A DNA stretch of 64,000 bases from Flammeovirgaceae bacterium UBA2366. Lineage in GTDB: Bacteria; Bacteroidota; Bacteroidia; Cytophagales; Cyclobacteriaceae. The translations under genes and the position numbers were made by a program. The stretch spans positions 128,621-192,620 of the forward strand of contig DDTK01000001.1 of assembly GCA_002344065.1 (NCBI GenBank), written 5' to 3'. The notes beneath the pieces are model-generated. The model searched no databases, had not been told where the DNA came from, and saw nothing but the letters and a program-made list of their open reading frames with translations. Shown here piece after piece: positions 16,247 through 25,575 of this stretch (position 1 is its first letter; the number at the start of each line of letters is the position of its first letter).

Positions 16247-17032
16247 TCATTTTCCTGTAAACACAGGTTTTCTTTTTTCAAGAAAGGCACTTACACCTTC
16301 GCGGTAATCGTTTGAGGTGCCGGCAATTTCCTGGCAGTATGCTTCGTATTCGAGCATATCGTTGAGTGATGTGCTGGTTGATTTGTTCAGCATCTTTTTG
16401 ATAATGCCGATGGATTTTGTCGGAGCTTTGGCATAATAATCCGTGTACGATTTCACAGCTTCGTCAAGCTGAGTCATGGGAACTACTTTATTGATCAGGC
16501 CAATCGACAGTGCTTCCGTAGCGCCTACACGCGATCCCGTACTACACATTTCAAAGGCCTTTACCGTACCCACCATGCGCGGTAGGAAATAGGAAGAACC
16601 TGAATCAGGAACCAGGCCAATATTAATGAACACTTCTATAAACGTAGCTTCTTCAGCCGCTACAATTACATCGCACGCAAGTGCCAGCGAACAACCTGCA
16701 CCAGCCGCCACACCATTAACGCGACCAATAATAGGTTTAGGCAATTCCCGCATGGCGCGAATAATAGGGTTATAGCGCTTGTGCAGCGATTGAAGAAACG
16801 AACGCTTTTGATTGCCGGAAGCTGCTTTTAAATCCTGACCGGAACAAAACGCTTTCCCTTCACCGGTTAATACCACTACCCTGACCTGGTCATCTTTGGC
16901 CACAGTCTTCAGCGCATCCTGAAGTTCGAAGGTGATTTCATCGTTCAGTGCATTGTATACCTCCGGACGATTTAGGGTTATGAAAGCAATGCCTTCGTTA
17001 ACAGTGTATTTTAAAAATTGAAAAGTACTCAT
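16247..17032 (-). CDS. Enoyl-CoA hydratase/isomerase family protein (PaaG-like)
   Basis: The 261-residue crotonase-fold enzyme has oxyanion-hole elements 'FCSGQDL' and 'GVAAGAGCSLALACD'. The active-site stretch 'GLVPDSGSSYFLPR' has an Asp, as in PaaG (ring-epoxide isomerase of phenylacetyl-CoA breakdown), instead of the Glu of classical hydratases. No other paa genes are in the window, so a general 2,3- or 3,2-enoyl-CoA isomerase role is equally possible. It is convergent with the barrel gene, with a 2-base gap. Confidence 0.85.
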   Translation of the reverse strand: MSTFQFLKYTVNEGIAFITLNRPEVYNALNDEITFELQDALKTVAKDDQVRVVVLTGEGKAFCSGQDLKAASGNQKRSFLQSLHKRYNPIIRAMRELPKPIIGRVNGVAAGAGCSLALACDVIVAAEEATFIEVFINIGLVPDSGSSYFLPRMVGTVKAFEMCSTGSRVGATEALSIGLINKVVPMTQLDEAVKSYTDYYAKAPTKSIGIIKKMLNKSTSTSLNDMLEYEAYCQEIAGTSNDYREGVSAFLEKRKPVFTGK

Positions 17033-17047
17033 GATGTTTTACTTTAT

Positions 17048-17668
17048 TCAGAACAATATTAACATACCAAAAAAACCGATGGAAAAACCTGCTACAGAAC
17101 CAACCAGTACCTCACGCGGTGTATGTGCATTGAGTTGCAGGCGGGCAGACATAACTACTCCTGCAATTACCAAGGCTAGCAGCGTTGCAAAAAATATAGC
17201 AGGGTCATCAATTACCTTATTTAACGGAAACAAAATACCAATAACCCCCCAAATACCCAGACTATGAATACTGGCTTTGTAGAAAAATGTTATCAGTAGA
17301 GCAAACAACACAAAGGCATCAATAATCAGGATGAGGTTAAATACATTATCTCCAAAACTGATTTTAAATTTTGCTGACAACATATACGTGAATACGGCAT
17401 ACAATAACCCGATCATGAGGAAGGGTTTAATCCGTTCACCACGTTCTTCCATCGTCATATCCTTGACAACACCCAACAATCGGAACATTCCAATATTTAC
17501 GGCAGGCAACAAGAAGGTCATCAAAAACAAAAGAAAAATAAATGTGTTGATGGACTGAACGAATGGATAAAGCAAAGCTGGAGATACAAAGGCCAACAAA
17601 GTAAACAGGTAGGTGGCCATCAGCAAAGGATGAAAAATAACAGAAACAAAATACGCCAGCTTATTCAC
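17048..17668 (-). CDS. PAP2-like integral membrane protein
   Basis: The 206-residue protein has five or six membrane helices. Near the C-terminus 'SARLQLNAHTPREVLVGS' keeps the R-x5-H-x3-(D/E) pattern of the third PAP2 phosphatase motif. The first two motifs (KxxxxxxRP and PSGH) are not convincingly present, so it may be a degenerate lipid phosphatase. GTG start at 17668, two bases before the rpoN stop codon, so it probably shares the rpoN transcript. Confidence 0.7.
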   Translation of the reverse strand: MNKLAYFVSVIFHPLLMATYLFTLLAFVSPALLYPFVQSINTFIFLLFLMTFLLPAVNIGMFRLLGVVKDMTMEERGERIKPFLMIGLLYAVFTYMLSAKFKISFGDNVFNLILIIDAFVLFALLITFFYKASIHSLGIWGVIGILFPLNKVIDDPAIFFATLLALVIAGVVMSARLQLNAHTPREVLVGSVAGFSIGFFGMLILF

Positions 17669-17669
17669 G

Positions 17670-19124
17670 TTACATTTCCTTTCGTAACCGTGCCACCGGA
17701 ATATTCAATTGTTCACGATACTTGGCTACCGTTCTTCGGGCAATGTTATATCCCTTTTCGTTAAGGATAGTTTCCAACTTATCATCTGAATAAGGTTTGT
17801 TCTTGTCCTCGCCCTCAATAATGTCTTTAATAATTTGCTTTACTTCACGGCTGCTTACTTCCTCGCCCGAGTCTGTTGAAATCCCTTCCGAAAAAAAGTA
17901 TTTCAATTGGTAAATCCCAAAATCGGTTTGAACGGCTTTGCTGCTGGCCACCCGTGAAACCGTAGAGATATCCATATTAATCATCTGTGCAATGTCTTTC
18001 AAAATCATAGGCCGGAGTTTTGTCTCATCTCCTTCCTGAAAGAACTCGTACTGAAAATCAACAATAGCTTTCATGGTTTTGAGCAATGTTTGCTGGCGCT
18101 GTTTAATAGCATCAATAAACCACTTGGCCGCATCCAACTTTTGTTTCACAAAGGTTACTGCCTCTTTCAATTTTTTATCTTTCTTATTGCCTTTGTCGTA
18201 AGCCTTAAACATGTCGGTATAGGAACGGCTAATACGCAACTCAGGTGCATTGCGCGAATTCAGGGCCAGCTCTAACTTTCCATTGTTATTGGTCAGAATG
18301 AAATCAGGAATAATAACTTGATTTTTTACCATACCGGAAGAGCTTCCGCTTCCTGGCTTCGGATTTAACCGGATTATGAGCTCAACCGCATCGCGAACAA
18401 ATTCCTCATCTTCCGTTCCCAGCTTCTTTTGTATTTTCTGGTAGTGCTTTTTAGTGAATTCTTCGAATGAATCCGTCAGGATTTTTTTGGCCACAGCCAC
18501 ATCAATATCATGGCCATTATCCATCCTGTCGAGTTGAAGCAACAGGCACTCCTGTAGGTTTCGGGCGGCAATACCGGCCGGGTCAAAGGTTTGAATTTTC
18601 TTCAGTACACTTTCAACTTCCTCAAGCGTGGTTTCAATACCTTGGGAAAAGGCAAGGTCATTGACAATCGCCTCAAGATCTCTGCGTATGTAACCATCCG
18701 CCTCAATACTTCCCACCAATTGCCTGCCAATGGCCTCCTGGTGCTCGTTCAAGCCCAGGTAGCCCAACTGCGTCATTAACTGCTCGTGCAAACTGGTTCC
18801 CATAGGAATAGGCATTTCGCGGTCGTCATCGTCATCTCCTTCGCCATCACTTTGCGTCTTATAGCTGCTGTATTCGTCATCGCGGAGGTAATCCTTGATA
18901 TCAACCTCCTCTTCGCCACCGGAAGTTTCCTGGTATTCCTCTTCTTCCTGCTTATCGTCTTGCAAAGGCTCATCCTGCCCTTCTTCCAGGGCCGGGTTTA
19001 TCTCCAATTCTTCCTCGATGCGGCTTTCCAACTCGGCAGTAGGCACCTGCAGAAGCTTAATAAACTGTATTTGCTGCGGAGAGAGCTTCTGTTGTAACGA
19101 TTGGTTTAACCCTAATTTTTGCAT
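17670..19124 (-). CDS. rpoN: RNA polymerase sigma-54 factor
   Basis: The 484-residue protein has a Gln/Leu-rich region I ('LNQSLQQKLSPQQIQFIKLLQVP') and an acidic region II (about 45-105). Then come a core-binding domain, a helix-turn-helix region ('LKDIAQMINMDISTVSRVASSK') and the RpoN box 'ARRTVAKYRE' near the C-terminus. It recognises GG/GC -24/-12 promoters that need an AAA+ activator, such as the one at 5411-6799. It is divergent from asnS. Confidence 0.97.
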   Translation of the reverse strand: MQKLGLNQSLQQKLSPQQIQFIKLLQVPTAELESRIEEELEINPALEEGQDEPLQDDKQEEEEYQETSGGEEEVDIKDYLRDDEYSSYKTQSDGEGDDDDDREMPIPMGTSLHEQLMTQLGYLGLNEHQEAIGRQLVGSIEADGYIRRDLEAIVNDLAFSQGIETTLEEVESVLKKIQTFDPAGIAARNLQECLLLQLDRMDNGHDIDVAVAKKILTDSFEEFTKKHYQKIQKKLGTEDEEFVRDAVELIIRLNPKPGSGSSSGMVKNQVIIPDFILTNNNGKLELALNSRNAPELRISRSYTDMFKAYDKGNKKDKKLKEAVTFVKQKLDAAKWFIDAIKQRQQTLLKTMKAIVDFQYEFFQEGDETKLRPMILKDIAQMINMDISTVSRVASSKAVQTDFGIYQLKYFFSEGISTDSGEEVSSREVKQIIKDIIEGEDKNKPYSDDKLETILNEKGYNIARRTVAKYREQLNIPVARLRKEM

Positions 19125-19162
19125 CGCACGTATTCCGGTTTCTCTGTTTCTATCATGATTGA

Positions 19163-19188
19163 CAAAGTTATCAATTCACCTTGTTCCT
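19163..19188 (-). promoter_or_regulatory. Candidate rpoN promoter
   Basis: On the - strand TAACTTTG (19170-19163) matches TAnnTTTG exactly and lies about 40 bases before the rpoN start. About 18 bases upstream is TTTC instead of TTTG, so the -33 element is imperfect. Confidence 0.4.
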
Positions 19189-19287
19189 GAAAATACCAGG
19201 TTCGCTGGTTTGATGGAAAAGAGTATTAAATCATTCTTTTTGAATAAACTTACAAATTGCCGTTTTTTGCGCCTCATTACTTCTGAC

Positions 19288-20721
19288 ATGAAACGCTCGA
19301 AAATAAAGGAACTTCTTTCCAGCAAGCCAAATGGCCAAATTATCACTGTTAAAGGCTGGGTGCGAACGTTCCGAAATAACCAATTCATTTCCCTCAACGA
19401 TGGTTCGACCATTCAGAACCTACAGGCGGTTGTTGCTCTAAATACATTTGATGACGCTACGCTCAGGCGGATAACCACAGGCGCCTGCCTTTCTGTTACC
19501 GGGGAACTCATTCCCTCTCCGGCTAAAGGACAGACCATGGAACTAAAGGTAACTGCGCTTGAAATCTTAGGTGACTGTGATGCTGAAAAATATCCACTTC
19601 AACCTAAAAAACATTCACTTGAGTTTCTGCGGGAGATTGCCCATTTGCGCTCTCGCACCAATACCTTTAGTGCCGTGATGCGCGTTAGGCACGCGATGGC
19701 TTTTGCTGTTCATAAATTTTTTAACGACCGTGGATTTTTCTACATCCACACGCCCATTATAACCGGGTCGGATGCAGAAGGTGCGGGTGCCATGTTTAGG
19801 GTAACCACGCTGGATCTCAACAATCCTCCTAAAGATGAAAGCGGGCATATCGATTTTAAAGAAGATTTCTTTGGCCGCGAAACTAACCTGACTGTTTCAG
19901 GTCAGCTTGAGGTTGAAACATACGCCATGGGCTTGTCGGAAACCTACACGTTTGGTCCAACCTTCAGGGCAGAAAATTCCAACACCACCCGACACCTCGC
20001 TGAGTTTTGGATGATTGAACCCGAGATGGCCTTTTATGATATCAAGGATAACATGGCGCTGGCTGAATCTTTTTTAAAATACTTGTGCCAGTATGCTCTG
20101 GATCATTGCGCTGAAGATCTTGACTTTTTAGACAAGCGTGCGAAAGAAGAAGAAATGAGCAAGCCGCAAGATCAACGCAGTGAACTCGGTTTGCTTGATC
20201 GATTGAAATTTGTGTCGGAGAATGAGTTTGAAAAACTAACTTATACAGAGGCTTATGAAATCCTGAGAAATTCCAATCCAAACAAAAAGAAGAAATTCCA
20301 GTACCTGATAGAAGAATGGGGGGTTGATTTACAATCGGAGCATGAGCGCTACCTGGTGGAAAAACACTTTAAGAAACCTGTAATTCTCTATAACTACCCG
20401 GCTGCTATCAAAGCCTTTTACATGCGCCAGAATGAAGATGGTAAAACGGTTGCTGCTATGGATGTGCTGTTTCCCGGAATTGGCGAAATCATTGGTGGTT
20501 CACAACGTGAAGAACGCTACGACAACCTTGTCAAGCGTATTCAGGAACTGGAACTCCCCGAAAAAGAACTCTGGTGGTATTTGGATTTGAGAAAGTTTGG
20601 TTCAGCACCACACAGTGGTTTTGGTTTAGGTTTTGAACGCCTCATTCAGTTTGTTACGGGCATGACAAACATACGGGATGTTATTCCATTTCCGAGATTC
20701 CCCGGTAACGCTGAGTTTTAG
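19288..20721 (+). CDS. asnS: Asparagine--tRNA ligase
   Basis: This class II aminoacyl-tRNA synthetase charges tRNA-Asn. From the ATG at 19288 (MKRSKIKELL) the protein has 477 residues; the frame is open further upstream but those residues are not family-like. An OB-fold anticodon domain ('ITVKGWVRTFRNN...FISLNDGS') is followed by the catalytic domain with 'FRAENSNTTRHLAEFWMIEPE' (motif 2) and 'GFGLGFERL' (motif 3). Confidence 0.96.
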   Translation: MKRSKIKELLSSKPNGQIITVKGWVRTFRNNQFISLNDGSTIQNLQAVVALNTFDDATLRRITTGACLSVTGELIPSPAKGQTMELKVTALEILGDCDAEKYPLQPKKHSLEFLREIAHLRSRTNTFSAVMRVRHAMAFAVHKFFNDRGFFYIHTPIITGSDAEGAGAMFRVTTLDLNNPPKDESGHIDFKEDFFGRETNLTVSGQLEVETYAMGLSETYTFGPTFRAENSNTTRHLAEFWMIEPEMAFYDIKDNMALAESFLKYLCQYALDHCAEDLDFLDKRAKEEEMSKPQDQRSELGLLDRLKFVSENEFEKLTYTEAYEILRNSNPNKKKKFQYLIEEWGVDLQSEHERYLVEKHFKKPVILYNYPAAIKAFYMRQNEDGKTVAAMDVLFPGIGEIIGGSQREERYDNLVKRIQELELPEKELWWYLDLRKFGSAPHSGFGLGFERLIQFVTGMTNIRDVIPFPRFPGNAEF

Positions 20722-20739
20722 AGTTAGTTGATCAGTGAA

Positions 20740-21564
20740 CTACTTGCTTTTAAAAGCCAGTAATGGCGCGTTGTTTAAGAAGCTCAATTGTTTCGTTACA
20801 CTTGGTTTCACAAGTTTTTCAAAGAATGTATGCTTATGCGGAAACATGGTAAGCATATCAATCTTAATCTTTGTGACATACTCGCTAATAGGTGGCACTG
20901 CTTTTTTATTAACCAGTACACGAACCAGTACATTTTTGTAACCTGACTTTGCAACCACTTTATCAATTTTCTCCTCCGCAGCAGTGGCAGCCGTACGATC
21001 TTCAGCAACGTGAATGATATGAATCACGGGCTTCTCACCCTCCACAATATTCAGCAAGGTTTTAAATTCTTTTTGAATGTTCAATAAATCGGAAGCATAT
21101 ACTACTGATTTCAACTTTTTGAACTTGACGTCAGCCGGTATAGCCAGTACCGGCACACTGCTTGCCTCAAGCATGGAAGCCGTGTTACTTCCCATAACCA
21201 CCTTTTTCAAACCTGACGCCCCATGCGTACCCATTATAATCAGGTTTGACTTATTCTTCTTGGCAAACTTTGCCACAGTATCTACAAATGAAGAGCCTTG
21301 TTCTATGGCGTGCTTTACAGGCTTTCCACCTTTGTTCATCTTGTTAACTTCGGCAAGCAAGACTTCAAAATCTTCATGGGCAATTTTTACCAGTTCATCA
21401 ATAAGTGAACTCAGTCGTAAACGCATGCTTGCTGCATGCTGAGCAATATCAATAACATGAAGGAGGGTTACCTTTCCATTCATTTTCTTGGCCATATCCA
21501 ATGCGTACCGTATGGCAACTTTTGATAGGTCAGAGAAATCGGTTGGGACTAAAATATTCAACAT
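20740..21564 (-). CDS. Universal stress protein, tandem UspA domains
   Basis: From the ATG at 21564 (MLNILVPTDFSD) the 274-residue protein has two Usp domains. The first (about 1-145) keeps the full ATP-binding signature 'MGTHGASGLKKVVMGSNTA'. The second (about 150-274) lacks that glycine motif and ends 'KQLSFLNNAPLLAF'. Such one-active, one-degenerate tandems are common in Bacteroidota. A longer frame extends upstream of the chosen start without family similarity. It is convergent with asnS (18-base gap). Confidence 0.9.
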   Translation of the reverse strand: MLNILVPTDFSDLSKVAIRYALDMAKKMNGKVTLLHVIDIAQHAASMRLRLSSLIDELVKIAHEDFEVLLAEVNKMNKGGKPVKHAIEQGSSFVDTVAKFAKKNKSNLIIMGTHGASGLKKVVMGSNTASMLEASSVPVLAIPADVKFKKLKSVVYASDLLNIQKEFKTLLNIVEGEKPVIHIIHVAEDRTAATAAEEKIDKVVAKSGYKNVLVRVLVNKKAVPPISEYVTKIKIDMLTMFPHKHTFFEKLVKPSVTKQLSFLNNAPLLAFKSK

Positions 21565-21649
21565 TGCTTTTTTTGTTTTGATACATCCAATTTGCAGAAA
21601 AAGGCTGAATTCACCTAACACCTTCGGTCAGTTTCCAGGCTGATTTATA

Positions 21650-22054
21650 TCAGTGGTCGGCTACCCTAAAAACAAACTTAAGCCCTGACCATGTTTCATT
21701 TATCGCACACACTTTTATATCCACCAATCCATTCGTCAATCCGAATTCCCGTATGATATTCTCGTCCAGATCAGTAGGCATTTTTGATGATTTTTTTGGC
21801 CAGGAAACCCAAATCATACCGGTTTTCTTCAGGTGCTTTTTTGCACGGAGGAAGGCTTTTTCAAAACTATTTCTGCTGCTTGTGAAAAGATGAATCATAT
21901 CTGCTTCAGCTTTTAACATTTCCATAACATGGACATCATCCGGCAAAGGGCTTATCAGATCAAAATAATTGGGTATAGGGCTCAAAATATAAACCCGATA
22001 ACCTGGCTTGATACCAAGTTTTTTAAGCAACGGAGTTCCGGAATATCCAGCCAT
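21650..22054 (-). CDS. DUF3052-like protein
   Basis: The 134-residue protein begins with the recognisable 'MAGYSGTPLLKKLGIKPG' and has a central 'MIWVSWPKKSSKMPTDLDENIIREFGL' and a C-terminal 'VCAINETWSGLKFVFR', which fit DUF3052. The function is unknown. It lies just after the terminator of the upstream lipoprotein gene, so it should have its own promoter, which I could not identify. Confidence 0.75.
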   Translation of the reverse strand: MAGYSGTPLLKKLGIKPGYRVYILSPIPNYFDLISPLPDDVHVMEMLKAEADMIHLFTSSRNSFEKAFLRAKKHLKKTGMIWVSWPKKSSKMPTDLDENIIREFGLTNGLVDIKVCAINETWSGLKFVFRVADH

Positions 22055-22092
22055 GATTAAAAAAGAAACCCTGACGGAATTCCGTCAGGGTT
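22055..22092 (-). terminator. Terminator after the LPP20-type lipoprotein
   Basis: The perfect palindrome AACCCTGACGG-AATT-CCGTCAGGGTT (22067-22092) is followed on the - strand by TCTTTTTTAAT. Confidence 0.8.
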
Positions 22093-22115
22093 GGAGTTTT
22101 ATTAAGAGAGTCGGA

Positions 22116-22682
22116 CTAGCGATTTCCCATTTTATCCATTTCCTTTTCAAAGGTTTCTTTAAACTTTTCATAGTCGTAGTCAATCTTCAGGCGCTCTTCT
22201 TTAGACAAGCTTTCATGGTATTTGGAAACGATATCGCTTGCTGAAAGCTCAATGGCTACGTAGGTCTTAAAATTACCTTTATCGGTCTTAACCTGCTTCT
22301 CGCAGATAGTTTTAATTCCAGACAAGGTTTGATTCACGATCGTACGGTTTAACTGTTCGAAACGTTCTTCCAACTCTTCTTTGTTGTTAAATTCTCTTGA
22401 CACCAGGTAGTTGTCGGTTACTGTTTTCACAGTAGATTGAATACTGGCCGCCAATTCAGCACGGGCATTATCCATGGCCTTCTTTTTAGAAGCTACCAGG
22501 TCCATGCTTTCACCTAACGAATTCGCGCGAAAGAATTTGTTATTGGTAAAATAATCAGACCCGGAACATGGAATATTTATTTCCGTTTCGCCCTTAGGCA
22601 ATTTCTCTTTTCCCTTACACCCTATCATTACGGCACCAGCCAGTGCAAACAGGAAGAGCGATGAATACGATAACTTTTTCAT
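22116..22682 (-). CDS. LPP20-like lipoprotein, short form
   Basis: The 188-residue protein starts MKKLSYSS and has a lipobox ending MIGC. The mature part has a helix-rich body ('VASKKKAMDNARAELAASIQSTVKTVTDNY') followed by 'GIKTICEKQVKTDKGNFKTYVAIELSASDI', the pattern of LPP20/DUF4384-associated lipoproteins. An in-frame ATG nine bases upstream is an alternative start. The next gene upstream (22750-24111) has the same domain, so the two may have arisen by duplication. The role at the envelope is unknown. Confidence 0.75.
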   Translation of the reverse strand: MKKLSYSSLFLFALAGAVMIGCKGKEKLPKGETEINIPCSGSDYFTNNKFFRANSLGESMDLVASKKKAMDNARAELAASIQSTVKTVTDNYLVSREFNNKEELEERFEQLNRTIVNQTLSGIKTICEKQVKTDKGNFKTYVAIELSASDIVSKYHESLSKEERLKIDYDYEKFKETFEKEMDKMGNR

Positions 22683-22749
22683 ATGGATCAATTTTGGTTC
22701 TACGGTTTACTTAACAATTATAAGACCAATTTAGGCAAAGCCTGTCAAT

Positions 22750-24111
22750 TTATTGTAAAACATTGTTCAATAGTTCGGCCATGCGTTCCTTTTCAAGGGT
22801 TTCAATAGCCTTGTTATAGGCATCCTGACTGGATCGGTCATAATCCAGGCCATAGCCCTTTATACGATCTAAGGTTGTTGCATAAATTATACGCCCCTCG
22901 CGCGCTTCGGTAACACGAATAACGCCAGTCAGGAAGGTGATATAAATACTTCCTGAAATAGAGCCCTTCTCTGAATCGGCACTAACCTCCATCATCAAAT
23001 CAGCTTTACCTCTTTCATCAGTAAACTCAAACCCTGCATTGGTCAATAAATTCTTCAGCCGATTGGAAATTTGTGTTGAGTTCTTACCAATTCCCAACGA
23101 TTTTTCAGAAGCCACCAGGTAGACTACAGGTCGTTGAACTTTGAGTATTACCTGCGAGCCGGGAGCTTTTAAGGTGGACGAAATTAAATTGTATACTAAC
23201 GAACCGCTTGTGCCGCTCATGGCATCCAGGTTGAGTTTTACACCTACCGTTTGTTCTAATTCACGTGAGGTGATTTTATTGATAAGTATTTTTGCACGAC
23301 CTTGTTCATCGGTTGTATAATTTGAAAAAACTTCGCCCTGTCCCTTTTCAAATGCTGCTACTAACGGAAAAAATGCAGCAGGTTGACGAGTATCATTAAA
23401 AAACACCTGAGCCGTTACGGCTTGCCCGTTCAGGTTCATTCTTCGGTTAATTAGCATCTCAGTCGGTTCAACCTGAACCTGAATTTTATTCAGTGATGAC
23501 TTTATAGAAGCATAAATTTCATTGGTTAATAAAACTTCCCGATCATCAATTTTTATCGGTATTGGTTCGCCTAAATATTTTTCAACACTGCGGAAAGCTT
23601 GAAAATAAAAACCAATGGCCTGAAGCCTTGCACCCTCCTGCTCGGCCTTGCGCGCCTTTGTTAAAAAATCCGTTGCCAGCGTAACCGCATTACGTTTTTG
23701 TTCTTCCTTTATCTGCCGGTACCGTTCTTTCGATAGCCTGTAATACACCCAATAATTCCGGTCATCTTCATAAGCTCCGGCTTGTTCAAACTCTTCAATT
23801 TCATCGGCTACAGAGGTTTGAATAATTTGCTCATAACGTTCCTGAAAATCCTTACGATTTTCCTCTAATGTGCTCAGGATGGAGGTGCTGGAAACAGTAA
23901 CTTTTATTTGGGATACGAGGTCATCCAGGGCACTCTTTTTGGCTGCCTGGACGTAATTATTGGTACCGTCCTTAAAACTCTGGCCGACCCCTGTATAGTA
24001 GCGGGGTTCGTTTAACTGACCGGTAAGCCAGGCCGGCTTTGGGTCAACAGGCTGAACCTTGGGGCTACAGGAAAAAAGAATCAAAAAAAAGAGTGTAAAA
24101 ATGCGGCTCAC
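22750..24111 (-). CDS. LPP20-like lipoprotein, long form
   Basis: The 453-residue protein has a lipobox at LFSC (Cys15). Residues about 25-150 form an LPP20-type domain ('RYYTGVGQSF', 'AAKKSALDDLVSQIKVTVSS', 'YWVYYRLSKERYRQIKEEQK'). A helical segment follows, then a carboxypeptidase-regulatory or Ig-like strand region (about 215-300) and a C-terminal alpha/beta domain ('YLVASEKSLGIGKNSTQISNRLKNLLTNAGFEF'), perhaps LpoB-like. It is probably an envelope lipoprotein; the precise function is unknown. Confidence 0.75.
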   Translation of the reverse strand: MSRIFTLFFLILFSCSPKVQPVDPKPAWLTGQLNEPRYYTGVGQSFKDGTNNYVQAAKKSALDDLVSQIKVTVSSTSILSTLEENRKDFQERYEQIIQTSVADEIEEFEQAGAYEDDRNYWVYYRLSKERYRQIKEEQKRNAVTLATDFLTKARKAEQEGARLQAIGFYFQAFRSVEKYLGEPIPIKIDDREVLLTNEIYASIKSSLNKIQVQVEPTEMLINRRMNLNGQAVTAQVFFNDTRQPAAFFPLVAAFEKGQGEVFSNYTTDEQGRAKILINKITSRELEQTVGVKLNLDAMSGTSGSLVYNLISSTLKAPGSQVILKVQRPVVYLVASEKSLGIGKNSTQISNRLKNLLTNAGFEFTDERGKADLMMEVSADSEKGSISGSIYITFLTGVIRVTEAREGRIIYATTLDRIKGYGLDYDRSSQDAYNKAIETLEKERMAELLNNVLQ

Positions 24112-24246
24112 GAAATTTTTACTTGATTTAACACGTTACCTTAATGCTACTTCTGTGCCAAAAATTAAGGCTTTGAGCAAATCTAAGCCAAAATGATTAT
24201 AATGTTGACTGCGGATATTTTAATTTAGTGTGAAAATAAGCGGAAT

Positions 24247-24753
24247 ATGAGAAAGTTAGTGGCGATTATTTTAGGGCTAATGATTTTAGTGAGTTGTCAG
24301 GAGAACCAACCTGCACTATCAGAATTTACAGGGAATGAAATAACCTATACCCTTCAACCCGGCTCTGACTACCCGATTAGCGGTATAGTAACCTTTAAGG
24401 AGCGAAAGGATGGGTCGACTACTGTTGTGGTTAACCTTGACGGAACCGAAGGAAATGTTCAATTGCCTGTGCATCTTCATCTTGGTAATATCAGTGAAGC
24501 AGATGCTGATGTTGCTGCCTTATTAAGCCCCGTTTTAGGAAAATCCGGTAAAAGTGAAACTCGTTTAACAAAATTAGCAAACGAAGAATCCATTACCTAT
24601 GCAGATTTAATCAACCTGGAGGCTTGCATAAAAATTCATCTTGCAGAAACCGGACCTGACCGTAACATTATTTTAGCCGGTGGAAATATTGGTGCCGCAG
24701 CATTAAGCGGTGATGGCGGAAGAATGAGTATAAGTGTTTGCAAGAGTGAATAG
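24247..24753 (+). CDS. CHRD-like lipoprotein
   Basis: The 168-residue protein has a lipobox ending LVSC (Cys17). The strand-rich mature domain has 'SGIVTFKERKDGSTTVVVNLDGT' and 'LPVHLHLGNI', near the CHRD/superoxide-dismutase-like pattern where a His-x-His sits on a beta strand. 'ACIKIHLAETGPDRNIILAGGNIGA' completes it. CHRD proteins have no known reaction. A shared hairpin terminator separates it from the convergent sdhB. Confidence 0.65.
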   Translation: MRKLVAIILGLMILVSCQENQPALSEFTGNEITYTLQPGSDYPISGIVTFKERKDGSTTVVVNLDGTEGNVQLPVHLHLGNISEADADVAALLSPVLGKSGKSETRLTKLANEESITYADLINLEACIKIHLAETGPDRNIILAGGNIGAAALSGDGGRMSISVCKSE

Positions 24754-24769
24754 ATTCAACCTTAAAGTA

Positions 24770-24799
24770 TAAATAAAAATGCCCTGAAAATCAGGGCAT
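24770..24799. terminator. Bidirectional terminator between the CHRD-like gene and sdhB
   Basis: The stem ATGCCCTGA (24779-24787)/TCAGGGCAT (24791-24799) has a 3-base loop. On the - strand it is followed by TTTTTATTT, which makes it strongest for the sdh operon. Confidence 0.8.
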
Positions 24800-24803
24800 C
24801 TCT

Positions 24804-25574
24804 TTATTCTCCTCCTCCTACTTGCCATTCATACGAACTCACCATTGAGGTGTAATACTCCCGGTTCATGCGGGCAATGTTGGTTACACTTATTCCTTTA
24901 GGACACTCCGCTTCACAAGCTTTTGTATTGGTACAGGCACCAAAACCTTCTGCATCCATTTGTGCCACCATACGCTCTACACGCTCTTTGCGCTCAGGCT
25001 TTCCTTGTGGCAATAAGGCAAACTGCGAAACTTTAGCGCTAACGAAAAGCATGGCTGAGGCATTCTTACAAGCTGCCACACAAGCGCCACAGCCAATACA
25101 GGTTGCAGCATCAAATGCTTCATCCGCAATTTTCTTAGGGATAGGAATCTCATTAGCATCGGGTACACCACCGGTATTTACGGAAACATATCCACCCGCC
25201 TGCTGAATCCTGTCGAAAGCACTGCGATTAACGACCAGATCTTTTATTACCGGAAATGCTTTGGCGCGCCATGGTTCGATGGTAATGGTTTCACCATCTT
25301 TAAAACTGCGCATGTGCAACTGACAGGTTGTGGTTTGAAGCGGGCCATGCGGATGACCATTAATATACAAGCTGCACACGCCACAAATGCCCTCACGACA
25401 ATCGTGATCGAAGTGTATAGGTTCTTCACCTTTCTTTATCAGGGAAGTATTCAATACATCAAGCATCTCCAGAAATGACATATCCGGTGAAACATGGTCA
25501 TGTTGATAGGTTTTGAAACCTCCCTTATCGTTAGGACCTTTTTGTCGCCAAATCTTTAATGTAATCTTCATCAT
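24804..25574 (-). CDS. sdhB: Succinate dehydrogenase/fumarate reductase iron-sulfur subunit
   Basis: The 256-residue subunit passes electrons from the flavoprotein to quinone. Three clusters are visible: [2Fe-2S] ligands in 'CREGICGVCS' with a later Cys, [4Fe-4S] 'CIGCGACVAACKN' and the [3Fe-4S] region 'CTNTKACEAECPKGI'. It begins two bases after the sdhA stop codon, and two ATGs lie at the start. It is the last gene of the sdhCAB operon on this strand. Confidence 0.97.
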   Translation of the reverse strand: MMKITLKIWRQKGPNDKGGFKTYQHDHVSPDMSFLEMLDVLNTSLIKKGEEPIHFDHDCREGICGVCSLYINGHPHGPLQTTTCQLHMRSFKDGETITIEPWRAKAFPVIKDLVVNRSAFDRIQQAGGYVSVNTGGVPDANEIPIPKKIADEAFDAATCIGCGACVAACKNASAMLFVSAKVSQFALLPQGKPERKERVERMVAQMDAEGFGACTNTKACEAECPKGISVTNIARMNREYYTSMVSSYEWQVGGGE

Positions 25575-25575
25575 A

